Under the pieces are notes generated by a model. It worked only from the letters and a program-made list of their open reading frames with translations, ran no database searches and had not been told where the DNA came from. Shown here one piece after another: positions 43,111-51,624 of a stretch of 64,000 nucleotides of DNA. Both the position numbers and the translations under genes were made by a program. Origin of the DNA: Glycomyces dulcitolivorans (GTDB lineage Bacteria > Actinomycetota > Actinomycetes > Mycobacteriales > Micromonosporaceae); the NCBI RefSeq assembly GCF_003265355.1, contig NZ_QFRW01000330.1:1-64000 (forward strand). The letters are read 5' to 3'. How positions within the stretch are numbered: position 1 is the stretch's first letter; each line of letters starts with the position of its first letter.

Positions 43111-43357
43111 GGCAGGTACCGGTGCGGATCGGCGGGGCGGCGGCGAAGACCTCGGCCAGCCAGTCGAAGACGCGCTGGGCTTCGCGGATGCGGTCGGCGC
43201 GGGAGGTGTCGGCGCCGAGCGGGTCGAGCCCGGTGGCGGTGACGTCGCGGAAGGAGGCACCATCGGATCGACCGATTGACGGCCCGGCGTCGGACACCGG
43301 CGAAATGGTCGGAGCGGCCGTGCCGGCCCCCCTGAACCCGACCCGAAGGCGGTACCG
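43111..43357. other. Possible gene remnant on the minus strand
   Basis: Between a small secreted protein and the broken cupin. On the minus strand, about 43114-43260 encodes a protein-like helical stretch (ADRIREAQRVFDWLAEVFAA) with no credible start. It may be the end of a decayed gene. No family recognised. Confidence 0.25.
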
Positions 43358-43758
43358 ATGTCGATTCCCGAATCCTTCGAACCTGAGATGCACGGCAAGA
43401 CCCTCGCGCCGCCCGGCTACAGCCTGGTCCTCGCCGAGTGGGAGGCCGAAGGCGCGACCGGCGAACGCCTCGAACAGGCACCGCTCCACCGTCACACCGA
43501 GGACGAAGCCTGGTACGTCCTCGAAGGGGCCCTCGGCGTCCGTATCGACGAGGTCGAGGTCCCGTCGGCGGCGCGGCGATCGTCCCCGGCGGCACCGCCC
43601 ACACCTACTGGAACTCGCGCCCCGAACCCGCCCGGTCTCTTCTCGTCATGGGCGCCAAGACGAACGCGCTGATCAACGCCGTCCACGCCACCGCCAACCG
43701 CTCTCCTGAGACGATGCGCTGCCTATTCGAGCAGCACGACGCTGAACTCCTCACCTAG
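43358..43758 (+). pseudogene. Cupin-domain protein, frameshifted
   Basis: The first ~69 codons read as a cupin (APLHRHTEDEAWYVLEGALG holds the metal-binding H-x-H...E motif). Near 43555-43570 the frame shifts: the second cupin motif (IVPGGTAHTYWN) and a normal C-terminus (MGAKTNALINAVHA...) continue in another frame to the TAG at 43758. A one-base loss (or two-base gain) around the repeated GGCGGCGCGGCG explains it. As read, the protein would lose the second metal His and end early at 43672. It could also be a sequencing error in a GC-rich run. Confidence 0.75.
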
Positions 43759-43829
43759 GGTTGCTTAAGCCCGGTGACGACTGCGTTTGCGAACTGCGTT
43801 GCGCGCCAATGTGTGCCAAGCTGGAAGTT

Positions 43830-45257
43830 ATGTACCGTTTCGGCCTCGAACCCGACCCGATGACAATTCCTCCCGATCCTCCGGTGCGCGCACGTCGGCG
43901 CCGGTGGGTCGGACGTGCCCAGATCCTCAGCGCCGTCCGCACCCGCACGACCCCGCCGCGCTCGACGAAGGCCGTCATCTGGCTCGCCGTCCTCTACATC
44001 GCGGCCGGCATCGTGTACGTGGCCGCGACGCTCCCGAACCTGCCTGCAACCGTGGCGGCCGCAGGTGTCGGACCCGGCTACATGACGGCCGCGTTCGAGG
44101 CACTCGCGCGAGTGGCGTCGTCATGGGCGGCGACGTTCAAGACGCTCTCGTACGGCGACCTGGGCCGGGGCCTGCTGCAAGCGGCGATGTTCGGCATTCC
44201 CGTGCTGTGGCTCGCGGCGGCCGGATGGTCCGCGCGGGCAAGAACCTGGCGGCCCTTCACCATCGTCGTCATCGCGAGTCTCGCCGGTCTGGTCGGCGTC
44301 CCGATCGCCATGTGGCTGTACTGGATCCTCCGCTGGCTGTACAGCCTCCTCACCGTCATCGGCGGCTTCATCGGCACCGTCCTGACCTGGGTCCTCACGA
44401 TCGCGCTGGTCGCAGGCGTCGCCGTCGCCATCGGTTTCGGAATCTATGCGGCGTTCGCGGCCGTCGGCGATGCTCGCTCGCGCAGCCGGGTCAGGCGTTT
44501 GGCGTACGCCCCCTATCGCGAGTTCCGGTACGCCGCCGGCTACTCGACCGCCGCTCGACTCCGGCGGCCGCTTACGGTGGCCGCGGCCGCGCTCGCCGTC
44601 GCGGTCGTCGGAGCCCTCGTAGTCGTGGACCTGCTCGGGGGCGGCGCGGTCATCGGTTCGATCTGGGACGCGATCGCCGCCGCCTTCCTGTGGCTGCTGC
44701 ACGGCATCGGCGCGGTCCTGTCCTGGGTCGGGCGCCTGCTGACCGTCGTCGCAGGCTTCGTGATCGTCCACCTCGTCGTCCTGCTCGTCTGCAACCAGTT
44801 CGGCAGAATGGCATGCGTGCCAATGCGATCGGCCACGCTCGCCGCCGTCGACGAGGGGAAGTGCGCCGACATCGCCGCCGGTGTCGGCATGGCCTGGTCG
44901 CTGCTGCTGGCCGCGGCCGCGTTCGATCCGGTGTTCGGCGAGTGGTTCACCGGCGTGTGGCACCAGACGCCGGTCGTCGGGTCGGTGCCCGCTCCGGTCG
45001 GATTGTGGGAACTGGCCTTGTCTGACAGCGCCGAGGGCGTGCTGCGCCCCGTGTTCACCGGCTTCGCGCCCTTTGTGGACCTCGCGATGATGCTCGCGGT
45101 CACCGGACTCGCCGTGCTGAGTCCGATCCTGCGCCGCGGCGCCTGGAAGCCGTCGCGCCCGATGGACATCGTCGTGCCCGCGGCCGCGGCGATGGCGACG
45201 GGTCTGGTCGCGCCGGTGATCGCGTTCGGGCTGTGGGTGGCCGGCCGGAGCGACTAG
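43830..45257 (+). CDS. Multi-pass membrane protein of unknown function
   Basis: About 475 residues with ten or so hydrophobic helices in pairs and a basic, Arg-rich N-terminus (VRARRRRWVGRAQ). A short soluble stretch (about 225-245) separates two membrane halves. No family recognised. Start uncertain: ATG 43830 gives a sensible soluble N-terminus, but ATG 43809 and a TTG at 43761 are in frame, and none has a good Shine-Dalgarno. Confidence 0.7.
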   Translation: MYRFGLEPDPMTIPPDPPVRARRRRWVGRAQILSAVRTRTTPPRSTKAVIWLAVLYIAAGIVYVAATLPNLPATVAAAGVGPGYMTAAFEALARVASSWAATFKTLSYGDLGRGLLQAAMFGIPVLWLAAAGWSARARTWRPFTIVVIASLAGLVGVPIAMWLYWILRWLYSLLTVIGGFIGTVLTWVLTIALVAGVAVAIGFGIYAAFAAVGDARSRSRVRRLAYAPYREFRYAAGYSTAARLRRPLTVAAAALAVAVVGALVVVDLLGGGAVIGSIWDAIAAAFLWLLHGIGAVLSWVGRLLTVVAGFVIVHLVVLLVCNQFGRMACVPMRSATLAAVDEGKCADIAAGVGMAWSLLLAAAAFDPVFGEWFTGVWHQTPVVGSVPAPVGLWELALSDSAEGVLRPVFTGFAPFVDLAMMLAVTGLAVLSPILRRGAWKPSRPMDIVVPAAAAMATGLVAPVIAFGLWVAGRSD

Positions 45258-45365
45258 GCCGCGTTCGGCAAGTGGGACAGTTGATCCGGGTGACAACCTT
45301 TTGGTCCGTCGGCTACGTCTTGTGAGTGGTGCGCGCTTTTTCAGTCGATTCAGAGGAGACTCTCC

Positions 45366-47339
45366 ATGCGGAGACGAAAGAGCATTGCGGCGGTGGCGGC
45401 CGTCGGCGGATTCGCGGTGGCCGGGCTGGCCGTGACTCCGTTCGCGAACGCGAACGAGCCCGACCAGCCGGTCGCGGCCGAGGCGGTATCGGCGGCGGCG
45501 GTGGGCACCGTGGTTCTTCCGACCGGTGACCGGGTGACGGTGGCGCCGAACGGTGTCAAGGGGTTCGAGCCGGCCGCGGGTCGCGAGGACGTGGGGCACC
45601 TGGTGCTCGACGACCTGGTGGTCCCGGTCGACCGGGTCGAGGCGATCGAATCGGGTGCGGAGGATGCGCGGCGCTATGACGTGGCGCAGCTGCTGGCGGG
45701 CGGTCACACCGACGCCGCCGCGGTCCCCGAGGCCGACCTCGACCCGCGCGAGTACGACGGCCTCGTCCCGGCCGACGACCGGGCCGTGTCGGCGGCCGAG
45801 ACCCAGACCGTCACCGTGACCACCGCCGACCACGCGGACGCCGTTCCCGAGTGGGCCTGGCTCAACTGGTACGACGCTGCGACCGGGGACCGGGGCCCCG
45901 TCATGTTCGACGAGACCGGCAACGGGACCGGGACCGCGGAACTCCCTTCGGGCGAGTACCTGATCTACGGAGGCGTCTGGAACGAGCGCAACCTCGTGGC
46001 GACGGAAATGGTGTCCGGCGTCGTCGCCGTGACCGTCGCAGACGACCCCGTCGACGTCCGCTACGGCGGGTCGGAGGCATCGCCGGTGACCGTCGACGTC
46101 GAGCAGCCGGATGCGGTGTACGACGGGGCGCACGCCGCCGCCGGGTTCCGGAGCCCGTTCGACGAACCGGGGAGAGGCAGGGGGTTGACCTCCATGCTCG
46201 GCCCGGACGCCGATTTCTATGTCCTGCCCGAGCCGGAGCTGCCGGACGGGTTCGAGCTCGACTTCATGTACCAGCCGCGGCTGGTCAGTCCTGCGGGCGC
46301 GGAAGAGCCGTACCGGTACGACCTCTCGTTCGCCGAGACCGGCGGGTACCCCGAGGACCTGTCGTTCACCGTGGCGGACGAGGAGCTCTCCATCGAGGAG
46401 ACCACCTACAACGGCTTCGGCATCGTGACCCGGGGCAGGACCTGCGACAACGGCGACGCGGGTTCGTTCTTCGCCGAATGGTGCCGCGAGACCTGGACCC
46501 AGGCCCCTTCCACCCGCACCAACTACCGCAGCGCCGGGCCCGAGGTCAGCTGGGCGGGCTACAGCGAGTTCGGCGTCTTCGACGAGGAGGGCTTCTACCT
46601 GCTCGACGGCTTCAGCAGGACTTACCAGGACCGGGTGCTCGAAGTGGGCAGGACCGCCTTCTCCGAGAACCACGGCCCGATCGGCGGAGGGACCGCCCAG
46701 ATGCTCGTCGAGTCCGAAAGCGACCTCGCATACACGGAGTTGTCGCTCTGGGCGGCCGGAGGCCACAACGGCGAGACCCTCGACCTCCTCGGCTACGAGG
46801 GCACGGTGAAGCTGAGCCTCGACGGCGAAGTCCTGGGCAGCTTCGACGACGCCAACCGGGTGATGGGGCTCTATGCCGAACTGCCCGATGCCGGCCGCTA
46901 CTCGCTGACCTCCAAGTCGAGCCGCGGCACTGACGTGGTCCCGTTCGGCACCAACAACACCCTGGCGTGGGAGTTCGACTTCGACCCGGCCGAGATCGCC
47001 GAGGGCGAGCCCTCGGTCCTGTCGATTCCGGTGGTGGGAATGAGCGCCGACGGTGTTCAGGGCGGCTACGCGGATGCCTCCGAGCCGCTTGACGTGACCC
47101 TGGACCTGGCCGTCGATCGGAATGCCGAACCGGTCACCGCGGAGTCGATGACCTTCCAGGTCTCGTACGACGAGGGCGGGACCTGGATCGACGTGCCGAT
47201 CGACCTCGACTGCGGCACCGCGACGGCGACCCTCGACTTCCCCGAGGGCGCCGAGTTCGTCTCGACCCGCTTCTTCGCGACCGACGACGCCGGAACCGAG
47301 GTCGAGCAGACCACGATCCGGTCCTTCGGCCTGAAGTAG
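45366..47339 (+). CDS. Secreted subtilase-like protein lacking the catalytic domain
   Basis: 657 residues, signal peptide about 1-30. The stretch after it (VGTVVLPTGDRVTVAPNG... to ARRYDVAQLLAGGHTDA) looks like the N-terminal region of large actinobacterial S8 peptidases (T-G-D-R-V-T-V, later F-N-V-x-x-L-x-x-x-G-Y-D-D). The D-T-G, H-G-T-H and G-T-S-M-A motifs of the protease domain are absent; the rest is beta-rich, like the C-terminal parts of those peptidases. So it is probably a non-catalytic relative, perhaps an inhibitor, adhesin or scaffold. GAGGAG precedes the ATG, and a strong terminator follows. Confidence 0.7.
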   Translation: MRRRKSIAAVAAVGGFAVAGLAVTPFANANEPDQPVAAEAVSAAAVGTVVLPTGDRVTVAPNGVKGFEPAAGREDVGHLVLDDLVVPVDRVEAIESGAEDARRYDVAQLLAGGHTDAAAVPEADLDPREYDGLVPADDRAVSAAETQTVTVTTADHADAVPEWAWLNWYDAATGDRGPVMFDETGNGTGTAELPSGEYLIYGGVWNERNLVATEMVSGVVAVTVADDPVDVRYGGSEASPVTVDVEQPDAVYDGAHAAAGFRSPFDEPGRGRGLTSMLGPDADFYVLPEPELPDGFELDFMYQPRLVSPAGAEEPYRYDLSFAETGGYPEDLSFTVADEELSIEETTYNGFGIVTRGRTCDNGDAGSFFAEWCRETWTQAPSTRTNYRSAGPEVSWAGYSEFGVFDEEGFYLLDGFSRTYQDRVLEVGRTAFSENHGPIGGGTAQMLVESESDLAYTELSLWAAGGHNGETLDLLGYEGTVKLSLDGEVLGSFDDANRVMGLYAELPDAGRYSLTSKSSRGTDVVPFGTNNTLAWEFDFDPAEIAEGEPSVLSIPVVGMSADGVQGGYADASEPLDVTLDLAVDRNAEPVTAESMTFQVSYDEGGTWIDVPIDLDCGTATATLDFPEGAEFVSTRFFATDDAGTEVEQTTIRSFGLK

Positions 47340-47349
47340 TGGGAAAAGG

Positions 47350-47376
47350 GGCCCGGCGGGTTGCTCCCGCCGGGCC
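47350..47376 (+). terminator. Terminator after the secreted subtilase-like gene
   Basis: Perfect 11-bp arms (GGCCCGGCGGG/CCCGCCGGGCC) with loop TTGCT, 10 bp past the stop. Confidence 0.85.
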
Positions 47377-47466
47377 ACCGCCGGCGCATGAAGTCCGCGA
47401 CTTCGGGCAAACCTTGTTGCAACACAACGGATCTTCCCGAAATCGTTCTCCACTCTCGAACGCGGC

Positions 47467-47907
47467 CTAGGAGCCGAGTTCCTGGACCAGGCCGATGATG
47501 ACGCCGGCGGGGCCGCGGACGTAGCCGTACCGGTAGATCTCCTCGTACTGCGCGACCTCGCCGACGAGTTCGGCGCCGTGGGGAACCAGGCGGGCGAAGA
47601 CCTCGTCCACCTCGTCGACGACGAACGTGAGCCGGGGGATGCCCGGGACGTTCACCGGCGCGCGCGGCGCGGGCGTGGCGGACACCGGGTGCTGGAACTC
47701 CGAGACCTCGATGCGGTTGCGGCCGTCCGGGGTCTTGAGCATCGCGATGTCGGCCTTGGCGTCGGCGAGGCCGATGAGCCGGTCGACCCAGGCGCCCTCG
47801 ACGGTCGCCTGGCCCTCCAGCTCCAGGCCGAGCTCGGTGAAGAACGCGATGGCGGCGGCGAGGTCCTCGACGACGATGCCGGCGTGGTCCATGCGGATGA
47901 CGGTCAC
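47467..47907 (-). CDS. VOC/glyoxalase-family protein
   Basis: 146 residues. IRMDHAGIVVEDLAAAIAFF opens the first VOC half; NVPGIPRLTFVVDEVDEVFARL opens the second, and the pattern of His and Glu positions (MDHAG, RIEVSE, RLTFVV, IIGLVQ) suggests a metal site close to that of methylmalonyl-CoA epimerase or glyoxalase I-like enzymes. Function not assigned. The GTG at 47907 has GAGGAGG upstream. Confidence 0.8.
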   Translation of the reverse strand: MTVIRMDHAGIVVEDLAAAIAFFTELGLELEGQATVEGAWVDRLIGLADAKADIAMLKTPDGRNRIEVSEFQHPVSATPAPRAPVNVPGIPRLTFVVDEVDEVFARLVPHGAELVGEVAQYEEIYRYGYVRGPAGVIIGLVQELGS

Positions 47908-48083
47908 TGCTGCCTCCTCGGGCGCGGGCCGCGCCTTTCGCGGCCCCGTACCCAGGGAACGGAGCCGACCGGCGGTCCTCGACATCAATCAGTCAAATGT
48001 GGCACAGGACACTCGACGGGAGTGAACGGGTGCCGGATTCGCGGACCCCGAGCGGGTTGGTGCCGCGTTGTTACGATCCCGGA

Positions 48084-48845
48084 ATGACCGCCCAAACACC
48101 CCCGTCCGGCCAGTCGATGACCTTCCGCGCGTGGCTCGCGGCGAACTACAGCATCCCGGCGCGGATCGTCGCCGTCATCGGCGCGCTCGCGAGCGCCTGG
48201 GGCCTGGTCGTCGCGGTCGGCGACATGGACGGCGAGAACCCCGTCAGCTGGCTGATGTTCCTCGGCCCCGCGCTGGCCGGCGCGTTCCCGACCCTCGAAC
48301 TCGCGTGGCGGCGCGGCCACGATCTGTCGATGGCGACGGTGAAGCCGCGCTGGTTCATCTTCCCGCTCTTCGGCGCGCTCGGCGCCGTCGTCGCCATGGG
48401 CGTCGCCGAGATCGTCATGCGCGCATCAGGAGAGATCGCCGCCGCGCAGGCCGCCGACAAGTGGCACTACTGGTTCGCCGTCGACGGACCGCAGGTCGTC
48501 TCGGTGCTGTTCGGCCTGCTCGGGTACGGCGCGGGGCTGCTGCTCGCCGTCGTGTTCTACGTCGTGGTCCTGTGGCCGCTCCAGATCATCCTCCGCCCCA
48601 GGCAGGCCATCGCGGAGAACATGATGGACACCTCCGAGGCCAACTTCCGCCGCAACCGGATCGCCTTGGCGCTCATGCCGCTCATCGTGATCGGCGCCGT
48701 CGCGATGGCCATCGGCTTCACGCAGGGGATCGGCTGGCTCGCGGTGCTCGCGACCGCGGTGGAGGTCGCGCTGGTCGTCACCGCCGTCGTCCTCCAAAAG
48801 ATCGACAAGAAGCGCCGCGCGGAGACCGGCGCCGTCTCGGACTGA
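48084..48845 (+). CDS. Membrane protein of unknown function
   Basis: 253 residues with about six hydrophobic helices and a basic C-terminal tail (KIDKKRRAE). Not recognised. TACGAT (48072-48077) is 6 nt before the ATG and no Shine-Dalgarno is visible, so it is probably leaderless. It ends at a bidirectional terminator shared with the small secreted protein gene. Confidence 0.7.
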   Translation: MTAQTPPSGQSMTFRAWLAANYSIPARIVAVIGALASAWGLVVAVGDMDGENPVSWLMFLGPALAGAFPTLELAWRRGHDLSMATVKPRWFIFPLFGALGAVVAMGVAEIVMRASGEIAAAQAADKWHYWFAVDGPQVVSVLFGLLGYGAGLLLAVVFYVVVLWPLQIILRPRQAIAENMMDTSEANFRRNRIALALMPLIVIGAVAMAIGFTQGIGWLAVLATAVEVALVVTAVVLQKIDKKRRAETGAVSD

Positions 48846-48855
48846 GGCGCGTGAC

Positions 48856-48887
48856 GGGCCCCGCCGTATGGCAGGACGGCGGGGCCC
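48856..48887. terminator. Bidirectional terminator
   Basis: Perfect 12-bp arms (GGGCCCCGCCGT/ACGGCGGGGCCC) with an 8-nt loop between convergent stops at 48845 and 48904. Confidence 0.85.
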
Positions 48888-48903
48888 GGGGTCGGAGAGC
48901 AGA

Positions 48904-49422
48904 TTAGGGGACGGACGGGGAGCCGGTGAGGTACCAGTAGTAGTCGCCGTTGCCGTCGTCGTTGATGTTGTAGATGATCCAGCCGTCGCCGGTCCAGCTG
49001 CCGTTGGTGTTGTAGTACTTGAACGGCTGGAGGCAGTCGTCGCTGGCCTCGGTCAGGTTGTTGATCTCGCCGGTGAAGTCGCAGCTGTAGACCGTGCCTT
49101 GGATCTTCTGGTTGCGCTCGCGGTAGACCTCGGGCTTGAACTTGTCGAAGCGGTCGCCGTAGAGGTTGACGTTGCCGCCGTCCCAGTAGACGGTGATCCA
49201 CGCGGCGTAGTAGTCGGCGCCGTTGTTCTCGATGCATACGATGGCGTTGACGGTGACGTCGGGCTTGCCGGGCAGGTTGAACGTCTTCTCGTTCGTGTCC
49301 CAGTCCGTGCATTCGACGACTCTCGCCTGCGCGGGCGAGCCGACGGCGAACACGATGCCGGCGGCGATCGCGAGGGTGGCGAGCACGGATGCCAGTCGTG
49401 ACCTGCGGAATGTCCATTTCAT
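48904..49422 (-). CDS. Small secreted protein of unknown function
   Basis: 172 residues. Signal peptide (KWTFRRSRLASVLATLAIA core, ending SPAQA), mature domain with four Cys and many Tyr/Asn/Asp, probably a compact extracellular beta domain. The ATG at 49422 is preceded by GGAGG; a frame-open extension adds six residues. Not recognised; compare the other small secreted protein at 42576-43088. Confidence 0.7.
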   Translation of the reverse strand: MKWTFRRSRLASVLATLAIAAGIVFAVGSPAQARVVECTDWDTNEKTFNLPGKPDVTVNAIVCIENNGADYYAAWITVYWDGGNVNLYGDRFDKFKPEVYRERNQKIQGTVYSCDFTGEINNLTEASDDCLQPFKYYNTNGSWTGDGWIIYNINDDGNGDYYWYLTGSPSVP

Positions 49423-49487
49423 GAGTGGAGGCCTCCTCAATCGGAACCATTGTGGAAGGAGTCTCGCACCCGGTCTTTAGCGGGCGA

Positions 49488-50045
49488 TTAGTGAACGTTT
49501 AGTCGCCCGGCCGTGCCGAGGAGCCGTTGGTGCTCGCCGCGAAGGGCGGCGCTCGGTTCGATGCCGAGTTCGTCGACCAGGCGCTTTCGCATGCGCCGGA
49601 ACACTTCCAGGCCTTCGGCGGTGCGGCCGCCGCGGTGGAGGGCGGTCATGAGCAGTTGCGCGAGGCGCTTGCGGAGCAGGCCGCCCGCCTGGTCGGCCGG
49701 ACCGGAGCGGGCGCGGGCGACGAGGTCGCGGAAGCGGTACAGGTCGACGCGCTCGGCGTCGCACGACAGGCGCCAGCCCTCGCCGACCGTCACGAGCTCG
49801 ACGGCCGGATCGGCCGCGATCAGCTTGCGCAGCTTGGTGACGTAGACGCGGATGGAGTTGCGGGCGGCCGCGGGCGGGTCGGAGGCCCACAGGGCCGAGA
49901 CCAGGCGTCCGGTCGGCACGACGTGGTCGAGGTCGAGCAGGAGCATCGCGAGGACGCAGCGCTGCTGCGCCGTGGTGGGGCCCTGCTTCTGTCCGTTATG
50001 GAGGATCTCGACCGGTCCGAGGATCCGGAACCCGATTCCCGTCAT
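49488..50045 (-). CDS. SARP/AfsR-type regulator with shortened activation domain
   Basis: 185 residues. The N-terminal OmpR-like DNA-binding domain of SARP regulators is complete (FRILGPVEILHNGQ ... ARNSIRVYVTKLRKLIAAD). The following bacterial transcriptional activation domain is cut short: after about residue 120 the text jumps from DLVARARSGPADQAGG straight to LAQLLMTALHRGGRTAEGLEVF...ELGIEPSAALR, so the middle ~80-90 residues are missing in frame. It may bind DNA without full activation. Start at ATG 50045; an in-frame GTG at 50063 is possible. Confidence 0.8.
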   Translation of the reverse strand: MTGIGFRILGPVEILHNGQKQGPTTAQQRCVLAMLLLDLDHVVPTGRLVSALWASDPPAAARNSIRVYVTKLRKLIAADPAVELVTVGEGWRLSCDAERVDLYRFRDLVARARSGPADQAGGLLRKRLAQLLMTALHRGGRTAEGLEVFRRMRKRLVDELGIEPSAALRGEHQRLLGTAGRLNVH

Positions 50046-50165
50046 TTGGAGCCCGCCTTCCACTCGACCGCTGGAGTTCGTTGCGCGCCAGAAGGATCGG
50101 AACCGACTCTACTCCCGATTGTGAGTCAGGACACGTTGGATCCGATCGGATGGCGAAACGGCCGG

Positions 50166-50747
50166 TCAGTGCCCGAGAACGCCCGCGATGATCGCATCCA
50201 GCTGCGCCGCAACACGGTCGAGCGGACCGGTGTCGCGCTGGGCCCGGCACATGGCGACCGTCCCCTCCACCGAGGCGACGATGAGCGTGGCGATCTGCGC
50301 CGCCTGCGTGCCCTCGGCACCGTGGGCCGCAAGCGATTCGGCCAGCAGCCGCTCCCAGTCGGCGAACACCTCGGCCGCCGCGAGCACCGCCTCCGGCACG
50401 TCCCCGACCGGCGGCTCCTCGACCGCGACCGCCAGCACCGGGCACCCGGCGCGGAAGTCGGTCCCGGTCACGATGTCCCGCCACAGCGCCAGGAACGCGG
50501 CCACACCCTTGCGCGGGCCGACCCGCAGCTCCTTGCGCAGGCTCCGCGCGACGCTCTCCCCGGCGAACCGCACCGCCTCGGTCGCCAACTGCCCCTTGCC
50601 ACCAGGAAAATAATGGTAGGTCGACCCGAGTGGCGCATGCGCGTGCTTCGACAGCTCCCGAATACTCGTGGCGTTCAGCCCGCGCCGGCTGATCATCTCG
50701 GCCGCACCGGCCACGATCCGCTCGCGGGGCGCTTCAACCTGCGCCAA
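50166..50747 (-). CDS. TetR-family regulator (LmrA/YxaF-like)
   Basis: 193 residues: HTH at about 8-55 (LNATSIRELSKHAHAPLGST, then YHYFPGGK) and the C-terminal GCPVLAVAVEEPP segment typical of LmrA/YxaF-type repressors. The TTG start is set by AGGAGG 5 nt upstream. No obvious target adjoins it; the VOC gene upstream on the same strand ends about 15 bp before this start, so they may be co-transcribed. Confidence 0.85.
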   Translation of the reverse strand: MAQVEAPRERIVAGAAEMISRRGLNATSIRELSKHAHAPLGSTYHYFPGGKGQLATEAVRFAGESVARSLRKELRVGPRKGVAAFLALWRDIVTGTDFRAGCPVLAVAVEEPPVGDVPEAVLAAAEVFADWERLLAESLAAHGAEGTQAAQIATLIVASVEGTVAMCRAQRDTGPLDRVAAQLDAIIAGVLGH

Positions 50748-50762
50748 CGGAACCTCCTCGGG

Positions 50763-51209
50763 CTATGACGACTGTAATAGCCTACCGCCGGAACCTGTGG
50801 CCCCGACGATCTCGGCCACCAGCTCCACCTCGAACCCGTCCGCGTTCTCGAGGTAAGCCGCATAATGCTCCGGGCCGCCCGCGAACGGATGCCGGTCCGT
50901 GAACATCAAAGCCCACCCGTGTCGGGCCCCCTCGACCGCCAGCCGCTCGACCTCCCGGTCGTCGCTGACATGGAACGCCAGGTGATTCAACCCCGGCGCG
51001 AGCCGGTCATGCCGCCGTCCCGACATCGCCGACGACTCCTCGACCACCACATAGGTCGGCCCGAACCGCCAACTGCGCCCGGCCTCCCAATCCTGAAACC
51101 GCTCGTACCCCAATGACTCCAGCAGCCACCCGAACGACTCAACGGCCCGCCCGAGATCCGGCACCCACAACTCGACATGGTGCAGATGCCCGGCCCTGGA
51201 ATCACCCAT
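50763..51209 (-). CDS. VOC-family protein
   Basis: 148 residues. HLHHVELWVPDLGRAVESF and PGLNHLAFHVSDDREVERL begin the two VOC halves, with H and E positions (LHHVEL, LNHLAF, GFEVELV) that form the usual H/H/E metal site of glyoxalase/dioxygenase types. Substrate unknown. It overlaps the preceding VOC gene by 8 nt and precedes the TetR gene closely: one operon of two VOC proteins plus repressor. Confidence 0.8.
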   Translation of the reverse strand: MGDSRAGHLHHVELWVPDLGRAVESFGWLLESLGYERFQDWEAGRSWRFGPTYVVVEESSAMSGRRHDRLAPGLNHLAFHVSDDREVERLAVEGARHGWALMFTDRHPFAGGPEHYAAYLENADGFEVELVAEIVGATGSGGRLLQSS

Positions 51210-51600
51210 GTCCCTCGCCGCTCTCGCTCCACCAGTCTCGGACCAGGCAGAACGGATGCCCGGCCGGATCGGCGTAGACGCGCCAGCCCTGCTGGTCGTC
51301 CAGCAGCACTGCACCGTTCGCCAGCACCTCCGCCTGGGCCTCCTCAAGGTCGGGCACGGCGAAGTCGAGATGGAACTGCTGCGGATACGCCGGATCGGGC
51401 CACCGCGGCGGCCGGTAGTCCTCGACCGGTTGGAACAGCAGCACGAACCCGGACTCCAGATGCAGCGTCGCGCTCCCGTCCCCGAGCGACCACCGCCGAT
51501 CCGGCCGGTTCACGTCTCCGCCGAGAACCGACTGATAGAACCGGGCCAGCGCGGTCGGCTCCGGGCAGTCCAAGACCACGCATTCAAAGTGCGCCTTCAT
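51202..51600 (-). CDS. VOC-family protein (glyoxalase-like)
   Basis: 132 residues. CVVLDCPEPTALARFYQSVL and FHLDFAVPDLEEAQAEVLANG mark the two halves of a single-domain VOC protein of the glyoxalase_6 type. No assigned activity. First gene of the VOC-VOC-TetR run, its stop overlapping the next start by 8 nt. Confidence 0.8.
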   Translation of the reverse strand: MKAHFECVVLDCPEPTALARFYQSVLGGDVNRPDRRWSLGDGSATLHLESGFVLLFQPVEDYRPPRWPDPAYPQQFHLDFAVPDLEEAQAEVLANGAVLLDDQQGWRVYADPAGHPFCLVRDWWSESGEGHG

Positions 51601-51624
51601 ATCGGCAGCCTACTATCGACCCCC

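Noticed and set aside
44121-47453. A 3.3-kb open frame on the minus strand across the membrane protein and subtilase-like gene
   Set aside because: Arg/Gly/His-rich shadow text; the plus-strand genes have signal peptides, membrane helices and Shine-Dalgarno sites.
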